From a virus: 23,731 bases of DNA. The notes beneath the pieces are model-generated. The model did not search any database. It worked only from the letters and a program-made list of their open reading frames with translations, and was not told the origin of the DNA. Where the stretch lies: positions 1 through 23,731 of IMG/VR virus record IMGVR_UViG_3300042380_000862; one strand, given 5' to 3'. Within the stretch, counting starts at the first letter, position 1; every line of letters begins with the position of its first letter. This document shows, piece after piece, positions 7,431 to 16,419 of this stretch. The translations under genes were made by a program, and so were the position numbers.

Positions 7431-9371
7431 ATGGCAAATTCAATACCAGAATTGAATCAAGTTACTCAAGTTTCCAGCAATTCTTTGTTTTTACTTAGTT
7501 ATTCTGGCGCTCCTTCACAAATTGTTAGCTTTTCTGATTTATTAAAGAATTTTTCTTATGTCCAATCTTACTCTGGTAATGATCTTTTGCTGGGGGTTGG
7601 TAGTTCAAGCGTTCCTGCTATTCGGGTAACTGATGATAATAAATTTGTTGGTATTGCCAATTCTAATTCTTTTTCTCCGCTTTCTTTATTACATATTAGC
7701 GGTACAAGTGGGATCAATACTTATTTTACTGTTGAAAATCCGCCTAACAGTACTGGTAGCATAAGATTATACGACGCAACAGGATCTTGGTTCATTTCGA
7801 AAGATTCTTTTAATAATTTTTCGATAAGCGGAACAAAAGCTAATGATATTTATAAAAACAGTTTATTTATTAATGCGAGCGGTGATGTTCTGATTACAGA
7901 TGGTTCTCAATATGTTAATACAAATGTAGATACAGGAATAAATATTCAATTATTTGCGGCTAACAATATCAGACTAAGCGTTGATAATAATAGTTCAGCT
8001 AATGATTTTACTTTTACATCAAATGGATTAAATTCATCTAATGATTTATATTTAGGTTATAATTTACCTTCTAATTCTGTTAGTGGTTCTTTTTTTGGAT
8101 TAAGTGGTGCCGTGTTTGTTGATAAAGATGATGCTACTGTGCGAATTGGGGATACTAATAGAAATACAGATGCTCGGTTGATGGTTTCTAATTCTGCTGC
8201 CGCTTCTTCTCCTTATAAAACATTCTTAGTTGAAGACGCTGGTGTCCCAAACATATTTTTTAGAACTACTGGAAATTCAAATACAGCTTCTATTTTATAT
8301 AATCAATCTATTTCTGAATTGCATTTTGCTTTAAATAAATCTTCCGCCGCAACAGCTTCTACTGATGCAATAATTTTTGATCTAAGTAATAAGCAATTAG
8401 GCATTGGTGGTGTTTCGCCAGATTATTCGTTAGATGTAATTTCTTCGACTACTCTTTTATCTCGTTTTCAAACAAATCAAAATTCAGCTTTAACTCGCAT
8501 TCAGTCTAATTATCCGGGTGGAAGCGGAGCTATCGATTTTGTTGCTACTGCTTTCGGTTCAGGAAATTATAATTCATTTTTAATCGGTTATGATTTTGAT
8601 AAATCCGTATCAGGGCCATCAGGTCCAAGTGCGAGAAACGGTCAATTTTTCTTTCAAACTGGTGATTCAACAAATTCTTATTTAAGTTCTCGAAATATTG
8701 TAACGATTTCTGATGCTGGTGATATTGATGCTAAAGGATTATATACAAGTGATAGTAATTATTGTTATGGCAAATTTTTACAAATACATAGAGCTAACTG
8801 TGTTAGTGGAAATCCTATTTATTTAAATTTTGATAATATTGATTATGGATTTCAAACTTCAGGTAGCGTAGCTTATCATACGCTATTTCCTGCTAGTGGT
8901 AGAATTATAGGTGTTGATTTTATGTGTCAGTTGAATAGCGGATTAAATAATGCCACTGGATATTTAGTTTTTACAAAGTATCCTAATTTACAAGAAATTA
9001 ATGTTGGTGGTGTAAATTATATTAGCGGTAGCAATAATGCTGGTGTTGCTGGATTTTTGCCAGTTTGGAATCCTTATACAAGCAATTATCAAGTTCCAAG
9101 TTTTTCAAATCATGCGTATGTCACAGGCGCAATTACTGGTCAAGGTATTCTTAATTTAAAAGCCAGAATAGGCAACTCAACAGTTGGTAATCGTTTTGTT
9201 GGTATTACGGCTAATTTAAATTTCAATAGATATCAGTTTGGCAGTTGGGTTGCTTATGCTGTTTCGTCGGCGGGGATATTTGCTCCATTAACTGGAGCTA
9301 TAAATTTAACTACAATGGCGGAATATTTTTATACATCTGATACAGATTCTGCAACTGGAGTTTATATTTAA
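7431..9371 (+). CDS. Tail fibre-like protein with VGI/LxV beta-repeats
   Basis: 646 aa. The N-terminus (PELNQVTQVSSNSLFLLS at 6-23) resembles the virion-anchoring start common in phage fibre proteins. Three blocks follow the fibre pattern of a (V/L)xIG strand, a loop and an LxVxx strand: residues 72-90 (FVGIANSNS...LLHIS), 237-253 (VRIGDTNRN...LMVS) and 322-337 (QLGIGGVSP...LDVIS). The third is close to the VGIGTxxPxxxLxV unit seen in trimeric phage fibres and adhesins. The rest is Ser/Asn/Gly/Thr-rich with many short strands. The C-terminal 200 residues, which include the aromatic GFLPVWNPYTSNYQVPS, may be a receptor-binding head. No C-terminal chaperone domain such as S74 is evident. It likely forms a side or tip fibre; the ligand cannot be predicted. 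Confidence 0.72.
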   Translation: MANSIPELNQVTQVSSNSLFLLSYSGAPSQIVSFSDLLKNFSYVQSYSGNDLLLGVGSSSVPAIRVTDDNKFVGIANSNSFSPLSLLHISGTSGINTYFTVENPPNSTGSIRLYDATGSWFISKDSFNNFSISGTKANDIYKNSLFINASGDVLITDGSQYVNTNVDTGINIQLFAANNIRLSVDNNSSANDFTFTSNGLNSSNDLYLGYNLPSNSVSGSFFGLSGAVFVDKDDATVRIGDTNRNTDARLMVSNSAAASSPYKTFLVEDAGVPNIFFRTTGNSNTASILYNQSISELHFALNKSSAATASTDAIIFDLSNKQLGIGGVSPDYSLDVISSTTLLSRFQTNQNSALTRIQSNYPGGSGAIDFVATAFGSGNYNSFLIGYDFDKSVSGPSGPSARNGQFFFQTGDSTNSYLSSRNIVTISDAGDIDAKGLYTSDSNYCYGKFLQIHRANCVSGNPIYLNFDNIDYGFQTSGSVAYHTLFPASGRIIGVDFMCQLNSGLNNATGYLVFTKYPNLQEINVGGVNYISGSNNAGVAGFLPVWNPYTSNYQVPSFSNHAYVTGAITGQGILNLKARIGNSTVGNRFVGITANLNFNRYQFGSWVAYAVSSAGIFAPLTGAINLTTMAEYFYTSDTDSATGVYI

Positions 9372-9373
9372 TC

Positions 9374-10885
9374 ATGGGGCGTTTTTTAACATTTGAAACA
9401 ACAGCCTTAAAGTTAAACGATTCAGTTTTTCCATGTAATTCTGTTTCTTTTTCTTTAAATGCTAATACTGTTCCAGTTTTTGATATAAATGGTAATCTTT
9501 TGTATTATTCGCCAACTGCGCCTATACAGGGAAAATTTCAAACTCAATTTTATTTAACTGGCGCATTACCAAATTTTTTAAAATTAGAAAATCAATCTGA
9601 AGTTCCTGTCGATGTAAAATTTAATCAATTTTATATTCCTAGTGCTTTTTTAACAAATTTAAATTTTAGTGTTGATCCTTTTCAACCTATTTTAGTCAAT
9701 GTAGATTTTGTTTTTTATCATGGTTTATTAGCTTTGAATACGGATTTAAATGATCAATACACAAATTTTAGTAATTCATTAGCTACTTTAAATGGTTTAG
9801 GCAGTTATGTTATAACTGATAACAGAAGTACTTACATTGAAACTGCTGGTGATTTTTTAGTAACTAATTTTAATTATAGTTTTTCTGTTGAACGAGAACC
9901 GGTGATTAGGATTAAGCAGTCTGTTCCATCTCGCGTTGCTATTAAACAGATAAATGCTGAATTTAATGTTGGCGCGAATAATTTAGATGGATTGTTGCAA
10001 GTGCAGGGCAACGTAGGTCTTTTTTCTGGTGTTTTGCGTGATAATGAAAATTTATCTACGTCTACAAATTTTACTGTTTCTGGTATTATTGTCGATCAAA
10101 GTTATTCTATTTCAGAGGGGAATTATGGAGTATCTAATATTAAAATGATACAAAGTATTAATCCTAGAAGAAGCATTCTTACTATACCTTATGAAGTTGA
10201 AGATTACAATATTTCAATACCTGAATTAACTATTGATGATCCAGTATTGAAGCCAAGAATTGTTTTTGATCCAAATGTTTTATGTCCGATTAAACCTCCA
10301 GACATTTCGCAACCTCCTGCGACTGCTGATAATAATCTTTATGTTGATATTTACTTATTAAATACTGTTGGCGATTTATATAATCTCGATGATGGCACGC
10401 AAATTAAAAATTTATCAAGGGTCGATTCTATAGATTTTGAAACTCTATCAGTTACGCAAGCGTCACAAACCGCTTCTTGTGCTGTTACTGCTAATAAGCC
10501 AGCATTTGAAGCCGATAAGACTTCTTATATTACCGCAGGTAAAACAGATCTTCAACTTTATGGTTTATATCAGTCAGCGCCTTTTAAAAATATGGCGCAA
10601 TGCATAATAAATAATAAAGACACATATGTATTACTAAGCAAACAAACAACTTTTTTTACTCATTCTTTTCATTTTAACGGCTCGGATTATTTTCCTAACG
10701 CGGAAAATAATCAAAGAATAGAAAAATATTCAGATTTTATTTCCATTCTTCAACATAGAATTGGTGGTCTTGCAGATAATTTAGGTTGTGTTCAAAAAAA
10801 TATACCAAATATCGGAACTTCAAAAGTTCCTTATATAATTTTATATAAGATTGATAGTAGCAACGGTGATGGACTTTTTGTATGA
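9374..10885 (+). CDS. Tail structural protein of unknown function, beta-rich
   Basis: 503 aa, starting two bases after the previous stop. Its TGA stop overlaps the next start (ATGA). Two regions are visible. Residues 1-285 are strand-rich and carry a block at 163-210 (from VTNFNYSFSVE) that aligns with residues 178-225 of the 6315 gene (shared VT-F, V, Q-VP and -V- positions). Residues 286-320 are Pro-rich (KPRIVFDPN...PIKPPDISQPP), probably a linker. The C-terminal 180 residues are less repetitive, with Cys at 369, 410 and 472. No catalytic motif, signal peptide or membrane segment is seen. Its place among tail-tip genes argues for a virion component that partners with or anchors the neighbouring fibre. 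I do not recognise a named family. Confidence 0.68.
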   Translation: MGRFLTFETTALKLNDSVFPCNSVSFSLNANTVPVFDINGNLLYYSPTAPIQGKFQTQFYLTGALPNFLKLENQSEVPVDVKFNQFYIPSAFLTNLNFSVDPFQPILVNVDFVFYHGLLALNTDLNDQYTNFSNSLATLNGLGSYVITDNRSTYIETAGDFLVTNFNYSFSVEREPVIRIKQSVPSRVAIKQINAEFNVGANNLDGLLQVQGNVGLFSGVLRDNENLSTSTNFTVSGIIVDQSYSISEGNYGVSNIKMIQSINPRRSILTIPYEVEDYNISIPELTIDDPVLKPRIVFDPNVLCPIKPPDISQPPATADNNLYVDIYLLNTVGDLYNLDDGTQIKNLSRVDSIDFETLSVTQASQTASCAVTANKPAFEADKTSYITAGKTDLQLYGLYQSAPFKNMAQCIINNKDTYVLLSKQTTFFTHSFHFNGSDYFPNAENNQRIEKYSDFISILQHRIGGLADNLGCVQKNIPNIGTSKVPYIILYKIDSSNGDGLFV

Positions 10886-13704
10886 AAGCTATTAACGATT
10901 ATAGAATTTTAATGCCAAATATCCCGTATTATGAAACGGGAATGCAAATTAATCAATTTGATATTGTTTATTATACTGGAATCACGCCGGGTGCATATTC
11001 TGTTCCTAATTTTTCAGAAAATGTTTCGGGGCCTTTTGCCACGGGATATTATTACGCTACTGGAAGATTAAATTCAGGAAGTAATTTTTTCTATTTGCGA
11101 CCTGATTCTGTTACGGGTCCTAGCGGTCCAAATGTTTGGACGCAAAAGTATTTTTTTGTTCCTACTTATGGTTCAACGATTAATTTTAAAGCAACATATT
11201 ACGAAAATATTTTTCAAGATTATTATCGAGTTATTTTAGGAAAAAGCGCAAACATAATACATTGCGACGCTTCTTTGCAGTTTAAAGGTATTTCAGATAA
11301 CGAAGCCAAATGTTTGAATCATTTTTATCAAAGCAGTTTTATTGCTAATCCTTTATCGGATGGCCAAGGCCATAAACCGATAAACATGTATTTATTTCCT
11401 CCTCATACGAAAAGTCAACCTTTTTATTTGAAGAGTATAGATAATAATTTTGAAAACATTAATTTTAACACAGTTTCTTTAAACGTCGAAAGCCCATTTA
11501 TTTCTTCGACAAGCTGGAAAGAAAAATTAATACCTTTTACATCAGAGCAAGTATACGGTTCTTCCAAAACATATAATCAACATAGTTATGTTTTTCTTGA
11601 TAACTTGTCTGCATCGTCAAATGGATTTTATTATTTTACAGGATCACAATCTGTTACTAATGTAGCGCCGCCTAATAGTCCTTGGATTAAGAATAAATTT
11701 TATTTTTCACCAGATCTTGTTCAACAATTAAATTTTGATTCTACTATTTATAAAAATGATTTAGGGAATTTTTATTTATATCAGGATGAAGGTTTAAACC
11801 CTAACTTTTTTGTTTTCGATTTATCATTTAATAATAGAAGCGATAAAGAAGCTAAAGCTTTATTGCATTTTTTAGAAAATCATAATGGTCTTGATGTGTT
11901 TAGTTATGACATGCATACATTTTTTACTGGCTCAAGAAATTTCTTTTGCCCCGAATGGAGTCATACTTATAATTATTTAGACAATAATACTATTTCTGCT
12001 AAATTTATTGAGTTTAAATTTTCTTCGGACAGACAAGTTAATTTTAATTCGGAATTAAAACCAACAGGTTTTGATTTTGGATTTTTGCCACAAGGGTTTA
12101 CTAAAATTAAAGAATATGAAGTAGGTAATAATAGCAGAAGATATACTATTACTTACACAATTGGTGATAAAAAAGAAGATCCAGCTTATAGCAGCGCGTT
12201 CTTTAGTTTCAATCCTAATAATAAAAGTATCAATGTAGAACCAGGTAAAACAGGTTATTTTGATGTTATTTTTTCTGTTCCGACAAATTTAAACGAATCA
12301 GCGATCAATAAAGATTTGAGGGGAGTTTTTGATATATATCAAGAAAGTGAAAATGTGGGGGCTATTGGCCCAATATTGCAAATCCAATATACCGGTCAAG
12401 TCGAAGAAGCTGATAAATTAGCTCCAAGTCCATTTTTATCAGGCGTTCAAAATTGTGTTGCTTCAACAATTTATGATAAAGACGCTGATCGTTTAGGCTT
12501 AAAAGTGCGTTGGACTTTGCCGGGTTCTGGTTATTATTATACAGATTTTTCAGGTAGAATTTCTTCGACTAGTGGTTTTGCGGTTTTTACAGGCGCAAAT
12601 GTTGATGTTGAATTAGATAATACAACATTTTTATACAATATAGGAACACCTAATCAAACAACTTATTCTTTAAATTTTTATGGTTTGACTTTTAATTCGC
12701 CTTATTATGTTTCAATTAGTGGCGTAAACGTTGATTATGATAATGCAGGTGGTCAATTTGTTTATGCTTCTGGTGTTTCAAATGTTGATGTATGGCCAAA
12801 TCCTTCTTTTACTTATAGCGCTGTCAATTCCGGGTTAACAACTGGTGTTTTATCTACATTAGGTATACTTCCGCCAAGCATTACTCTTAATAAACCTATT
12901 CAGGTTTATAATATAAATGGATTAAGTACTGGTTATTTTGATTTATATAAGTTTGTAGTTGAAAATTTACCTTTTGGAAATCGTTTTGCATATTATTCTG
13001 GCATAGTAATTAATTTTAATAACGTACAAATTGGACCGCCGAATGCTGTTTTTTATGACGATGTTTATAAAACGGGATCTTTTATTGTTACTGGCGATTA
13101 TTCTGCTATTGTAAGTGGCGTATCGTTGAATTTCTTTAATAATTCATCTGTTTATGGAAAAGGTGGAAATGTTGCTGATTATCTAATTAATAATTCCGCA
13201 GATAATGCTGGTAAAAACGCTATTTATATTAACTGTTCTGGTTTAATTAATATTGCGGTTGATGACACGTCTATTATTGCTGGCGGTGGTGGTGCTGGTG
13301 ATAATATTTTATTTAATGATATTGTTAATGCTCAAAACAGTAAATATGCTACCTTGAAAGATAGTTTTAATCTTTCTCCAACATATAAATATAATGGTCT
13401 TGCCGGTCCTAATTATAGTTTGACATATGATTATCAAAAAGTTCAACAGCTGTATTCAGATTTTAATAACACTTCTGTTTCTTTGAATAATAATTTTTGC
13501 ACAACTAAAGGTGCGGGAATTTTGTACGACTTTTTTAAACATAACGTTGTTGTTTATGGAGGTGCCGGGGCTCCGTTTGGAAATGGAAATGGAAGCTCTT
13601 TTGCAAACAAATATAGGGTAGATTCATTAAATGCGGAAAAAGATCATCCTTCTCGACAGCAATCATTGTATGGTTTAATTAATTTAGAAAAAGATTTATT
13701 ATAA
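10882..13704 (+). CDS. Minor tail protein, gpM-like, internally duplicated, with Ig/Fn3-like and glycine-rich C-terminal regions
   Basis: 940 aa against roughly 110 for lambda gpM; it overlaps the previous stop by four bases. Two gpM-like blocks lie at about 95-205 and 280-390. The second shows the family pattern clearly: an AKALLHFLENHNGLDVFSY segment, then a Cys-Pro-Glu-Trp, then a final ISAKFIEFKF strand. Each block is preceded by a short aromatic module (about 20-95 and 222-280) resembling CBM5/12, and the junctions W86...INF and W268...LNF align residue by residue. Residues 420-507 look Ig-like and 515-640 Fn3-like. At 700-905 there are glycine-rich strands, including AGGGGAG at 800-806 and YGGAGAPFG, as in phage adhesin tips. 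The protein probably joins the tape measure/tube to the tip and displays surface-binding domains. The gpM homology is fairly secure; the accessory domain names are inference from pattern. Confidence 0.75.
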   Translation: MKAINDYRILMPNIPYYETGMQINQFDIVYYTGITPGAYSVPNFSENVSGPFATGYYYATGRLNSGSNFFYLRPDSVTGPSGPNVWTQKYFFVPTYGSTINFKATYYENIFQDYYRVILGKSANIIHCDASLQFKGISDNEAKCLNHFYQSSFIANPLSDGQGHKPINMYLFPPHTKSQPFYLKSIDNNFENINFNTVSLNVESPFISSTSWKEKLIPFTSEQVYGSSKTYNQHSYVFLDNLSASSNGFYYFTGSQSVTNVAPPNSPWIKNKFYFSPDLVQQLNFDSTIYKNDLGNFYLYQDEGLNPNFFVFDLSFNNRSDKEAKALLHFLENHNGLDVFSYDMHTFFTGSRNFFCPEWSHTYNYLDNNTISAKFIEFKFSSDRQVNFNSELKPTGFDFGFLPQGFTKIKEYEVGNNSRRYTITYTIGDKKEDPAYSSAFFSFNPNNKSINVEPGKTGYFDVIFSVPTNLNESAINKDLRGVFDIYQESENVGAIGPILQIQYTGQVEEADKLAPSPFLSGVQNCVASTIYDKDADRLGLKVRWTLPGSGYYYTDFSGRISSTSGFAVFTGANVDVELDNTTFLYNIGTPNQTTYSLNFYGLTFNSPYYVSISGVNVDYDNAGGQFVYASGVSNVDVWPNPSFTYSAVNSGLTTGVLSTLGILPPSITLNKPIQVYNINGLSTGYFDLYKFVVENLPFGNRFAYYSGIVINFNNVQIGPPNAVFYDDVYKTGSFIVTGDYSAIVSGVSLNFFNNSSVYGKGGNVADYLINNSADNAGKNAIYINCSGLINIAVDDTSIIAGGGGAGDNILFNDIVNAQNSKYATLKDSFNLSPTYKYNGLAGPNYSLTYDYQKVQQLYSDFNNTSVSLNNNFCTTKGAGILYDFFKHNVVVYGGAGAPFGNGNGSSFANKYRVDSLNAEKDHPSRQQSLYGLINLEKDLL

Positions 13705-13705
13705 T

Positions 13706-15358
13706 ATGCCTTATTTCCCAAATCCCCCAACAGTTTTAGAATATGATTCTACGAATCTACCAAGATTGACTGAAGCTGAAAAAAGTAAATTACCAGATTC
13801 TACTAGATCTTTGATTTTGGTAGGTGGTGCTGGTGGTGGTTTAGGCGAAAAAAGCTACAAAGCAGAAGTTTTAATTGGTTCTCTTGATATAGCTACAGAA
13901 TCAAGAAGCGTTAATATTCAAAATGCAATTTCAACTTTAACTACCTCAAATATTGTAAAAATAAATTCAGAAAATGATGCAGGATACGCAATCAATTGTG
14001 TTCAAGACGCTCAAAATAAATGCACATTAAATATTAATAAATACTCATCTATTCCTGATGTGAGTATTTATCAAACTGGAACATTTTTAAATTTTACTGG
14101 TTGTTTTTCTGGTGTTGTCAATAATGGTTCTGCGATTAGTGATGGTGGTTCTTTTGGAGATTTCACTTTAGAAAGCAATTCTAATGTAACTCCACAACAG
14201 GATACGAATTTTGATTTAAATAGATATTATATTAACTTATTTAACAGTAATGATTTAACTGATTCAAGTAAAGGTATACATATTCAAAAATCTATAGATT
14301 TTACAAATCTTGATAATTTATTTTGTTTTTATGTCGTTGAAATGGATTATCAAGCTGGTATGTTAGCTTTTTCTCAAGCCGAAGGTATTTATAGCACTAG
14401 CGCAAAAACGATTCAGGTTAGTAGTACCTCGTCTCAAAATTTTGCACTTGGTGATCGTTTAAAAATTTCTGATCCTGACGATCTGTATTCTGCTGTTGGT
14501 ATTGTTTCTAGTTGCACTTCCTCTTCTTTGACGCTTTCTAATGTTACATATTTTAATTATAGAAATTCACTCAGCAATTCTTTGAATAAGAATTTTTCTA
14601 TTGGTTCGTCTATATCTCCTTGTGGTGCAGAATTTGATTTACCTGATTTAAAATTTTCAATGCTTTCAAAAGATGCGTTGACTGCGGAAACTAAAGAATA
14701 TTTTTCTGAAAATTATAATATTCCAGCTTTTAATTTGGGATTGCATTCAAATATTTATAAGAAAATTACCACTAATAATAAAGAAACAGTTTGTAATTTT
14801 AATCTTCTTAGAGATTGTTTTGGTATTTCGACATCTTTAAATACAGCTGAAACAGTTCCAATTTCTAAGGTTCTTCCTAAATTATTTTCTCGTTCTTATG
14901 CGATTGATCAATATGGGACAGACGCTCAAAAGCTTCTAATAAAAAATAAACAAAAATTCTGTCTTTTTTATAACGGTGTTGTTAAAGATCGTGCTGGATA
15001 TTCATATTTTTGCGGTTCTGATAATTTAGGCACATTTTTTTCTTATAGAGTGAATAATCAAGATCCTTTTCTTAGCGAATCTTCTGGTTATTTGATTATA
15101 GGTCAACCTTTTACTAAGAACGATTCAGGTTCTTTTCGTGCTTTTTATAGCGTTAAGCTATATGAAACTTTAGTTTATAAAAATTTACAATTCCCACCTT
15201 TTACTTCTTATGATCCTTTAGAGATCATAAGAAAAGAGCTTATTAATAAATACAAACAAAAACTTTATATTAATGCTCCTGTTGAATTATCTAGTTCCAG
15301 TATGTATTATAATACTACGGATAGGTTAAATATTTTAGGGAAAATTAAAAATGGTTAA
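13706..15358 (+). CDS. Tail-tip protein with a possible C-terminal LamG/concanavalin A-like domain
   Basis: 550 aa, starting one base after the upstream stop. The N-terminal 50 residues carry a Pro-rich start and SLILVGGAGGGLGE, a glycine-rich strand like those at the end of the gpM-like neighbour. The middle is Ser/Thr/Asn-rich beta sequence. Residues 417-517 (FCLFYNGVVKDRAG onward) end in a strand-turn-helix, AFYSVKLYETLVY then IIRKELINKYKQK, which is how LamG/concanavalin A-like lectin domains in phage and bacterial proteins commonly finish (a last strand, then a short helix ending in Lys-Tyr). Cys residues are scattered without a motif. Its position between gpM- and gpL-like genes has no lambda counterpart. 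A sugar-binding tip component is plausible but unproven. Confidence 0.62.
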   Translation: MPYFPNPPTVLEYDSTNLPRLTEAEKSKLPDSTRSLILVGGAGGGLGEKSYKAEVLIGSLDIATESRSVNIQNAISTLTTSNIVKINSENDAGYAINCVQDAQNKCTLNINKYSSIPDVSIYQTGTFLNFTGCFSGVVNNGSAISDGGSFGDFTLESNSNVTPQQDTNFDLNRYYINLFNSNDLTDSSKGIHIQKSIDFTNLDNLFCFYVVEMDYQAGMLAFSQAEGIYSTSAKTIQVSSTSSQNFALGDRLKISDPDDLYSAVGIVSSCTSSSLTLSNVTYFNYRNSLSNSLNKNFSIGSSISPCGAEFDLPDLKFSMLSKDALTAETKEYFSENYNIPAFNLGLHSNIYKKITTNNKETVCNFNLLRDCFGISTSLNTAETVPISKVLPKLFSRSYAIDQYGTDAQKLLIKNKQKFCLFYNGVVKDRAGYSYFCGSDNLGTFFSYRVNNQDPFLSESSGYLIIGQPFTKNDSGSFRAFYSVKLYETLVYKNLQFPPFTSYDPLEIIRKELINKYKQKLYINAPVELSSSSMYYNTTDRLNILGKIKNG

Positions 15359-15360
15359 TT

Positions 15361-16419
15361 ATGGCTGACGCAATTACAGCACAAGCTTTATTGGATTTAG
15401 ATCCAGATTCATTTGTTGATTTATTTGAAATTTATATCAGTGAGTCTGTTGGTGTGTTGCGATTTCATGCGGGAAAAAACTTTAACAATTTTATAATTTA
15501 TAGAGGTAATAAATATATTGCTGTTCCGATTGAGTATAGTGGTTTTGAGTTTTCTGCTGATGGCAAACAAAGCCGACCAACCATAAGAATAGCAAATATT
15601 AATGGTGTTATTACAGATGTAATTAAAAATAAAAATAATTTAGTCAATTCAAATTTAAAAAGATTAAAAGTATTTGTTAAAAATTTAGATGATGCGAATT
15701 TTTCAAATTCTGTAAATCCATTTTTTGGTTATCGCAAAAAACGATATGGTCCAGATAATTTTGGTAAAACATTTTTTGAAGAAACATACGTAGTTAATAG
15801 AAAAGTTCAAGAAAATAAATATACAATTGAATTTGAACTATCTAGTCCAATTGATTACGAAAATCAATCTTTGCCCAATAGAAAGATTTCAGATAATTTA
15901 TGCTCTTGGTCATTTCGTGGTTGTGGATGTAATTATGGCAAAATACCTTGGCGCACAATCACTAATGAAGATCAATTCGTTAAGGTCAACAATGTTAATA
16001 TTTCGGCGCAAACTGTTTTTGGATCAAGTAATTTAAATGTAGGGCTTCCATATGCTGATGAAAATGATAGATTGTTCTACGCTCAAAATGGTTATAATTT
16101 AAAACAAATTACATTTAAAAACTCTTGGTCTTCTACAGGTACTTATGATCCAGGCGATTTTGTTGTTTATTCTGATTCTATAAATTATAACTTTTTTGGA
16201 GATACGTATCAGTTTTCAGAAGATAACATTTCTTTATCTACCTATGTATGTGTGGCAACAGGAAATTCTGGAAAAGATCCAAGATACAATAATGAATATT
16301 GGGTTAAAGATAATTGTTCAAAAAGTATATTTGGTTGTTCTTTAAGATGGCTTAATCATAAAGATGGATTACCATATGGAGGATTTCCTGGAACTAGACC
16401 CTACAATTATCAAACATAA
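15361..16419 (+). CDS. L: Minor tail protein L (gpL-like), Fe-S cysteines, with inserted CBM-like module
   Basis: 352 aa against about 230 in lambda. gpL is a tail-tip component. The N-terminal 170 residues show the gpL beta domain (VDLFEIYIS...LRFHAG, IAVPIEYSGFEFSADG, RPTIRIANINGVIT). The C-terminal part has the cysteine pattern that binds an iron-sulfur cluster in this family: C181 and C188/C190 (LCSWSFRGCGC), then C319 and C326 (NCSKSIFGCSLRW), and a closing LPYGGFPGTRP. Between the two cysteine pairs, residues 252-318 insert a Trp/Tyr-rich segment with TYDPGDFVVY and a final EYW, like CBM5/12 carbohydrate-binding modules. This insertion accounts for much of the extra length. The last 56 bases overlap the gpK-like gene in another frame. 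Confidence 0.85.
   Translation: MADAITAQALLDLDPDSFVDLFEIYISESVGVLRFHAGKNFNNFIIYRGNKYIAVPIEYSGFEFSADGKQSRPTIRIANINGVITDVIKNKNNLVNSNLKRLKVFVKNLDDANFSNSVNPFFGYRKKRYGPDNFGKTFFEETYVVNRKVQENKYTIEFELSSPIDYENQSLPNRKISDNLCSWSFRGCGCNYGKIPWRTITNEDQFVKVNNVNISAQTVFGSSNLNVGLPYADENDRLFYAQNGYNLKQITFKNSWSSTGTYDPGDFVVYSDSINYNFFGDTYQFSEDNISLSTYVCVATGNSGKDPRYNNEYWVKDNCSKSIFGCSLRWLNHKDGLPYGGFPGTRPYNYQT

Noticed and set aside
15827-16036. Small plus-strand ORF inside the gpL-like gene
   Set aside because: It is a different frame of a strongly supported gene, has no family resemblance, and lies across the conserved Fe-S cysteine region.
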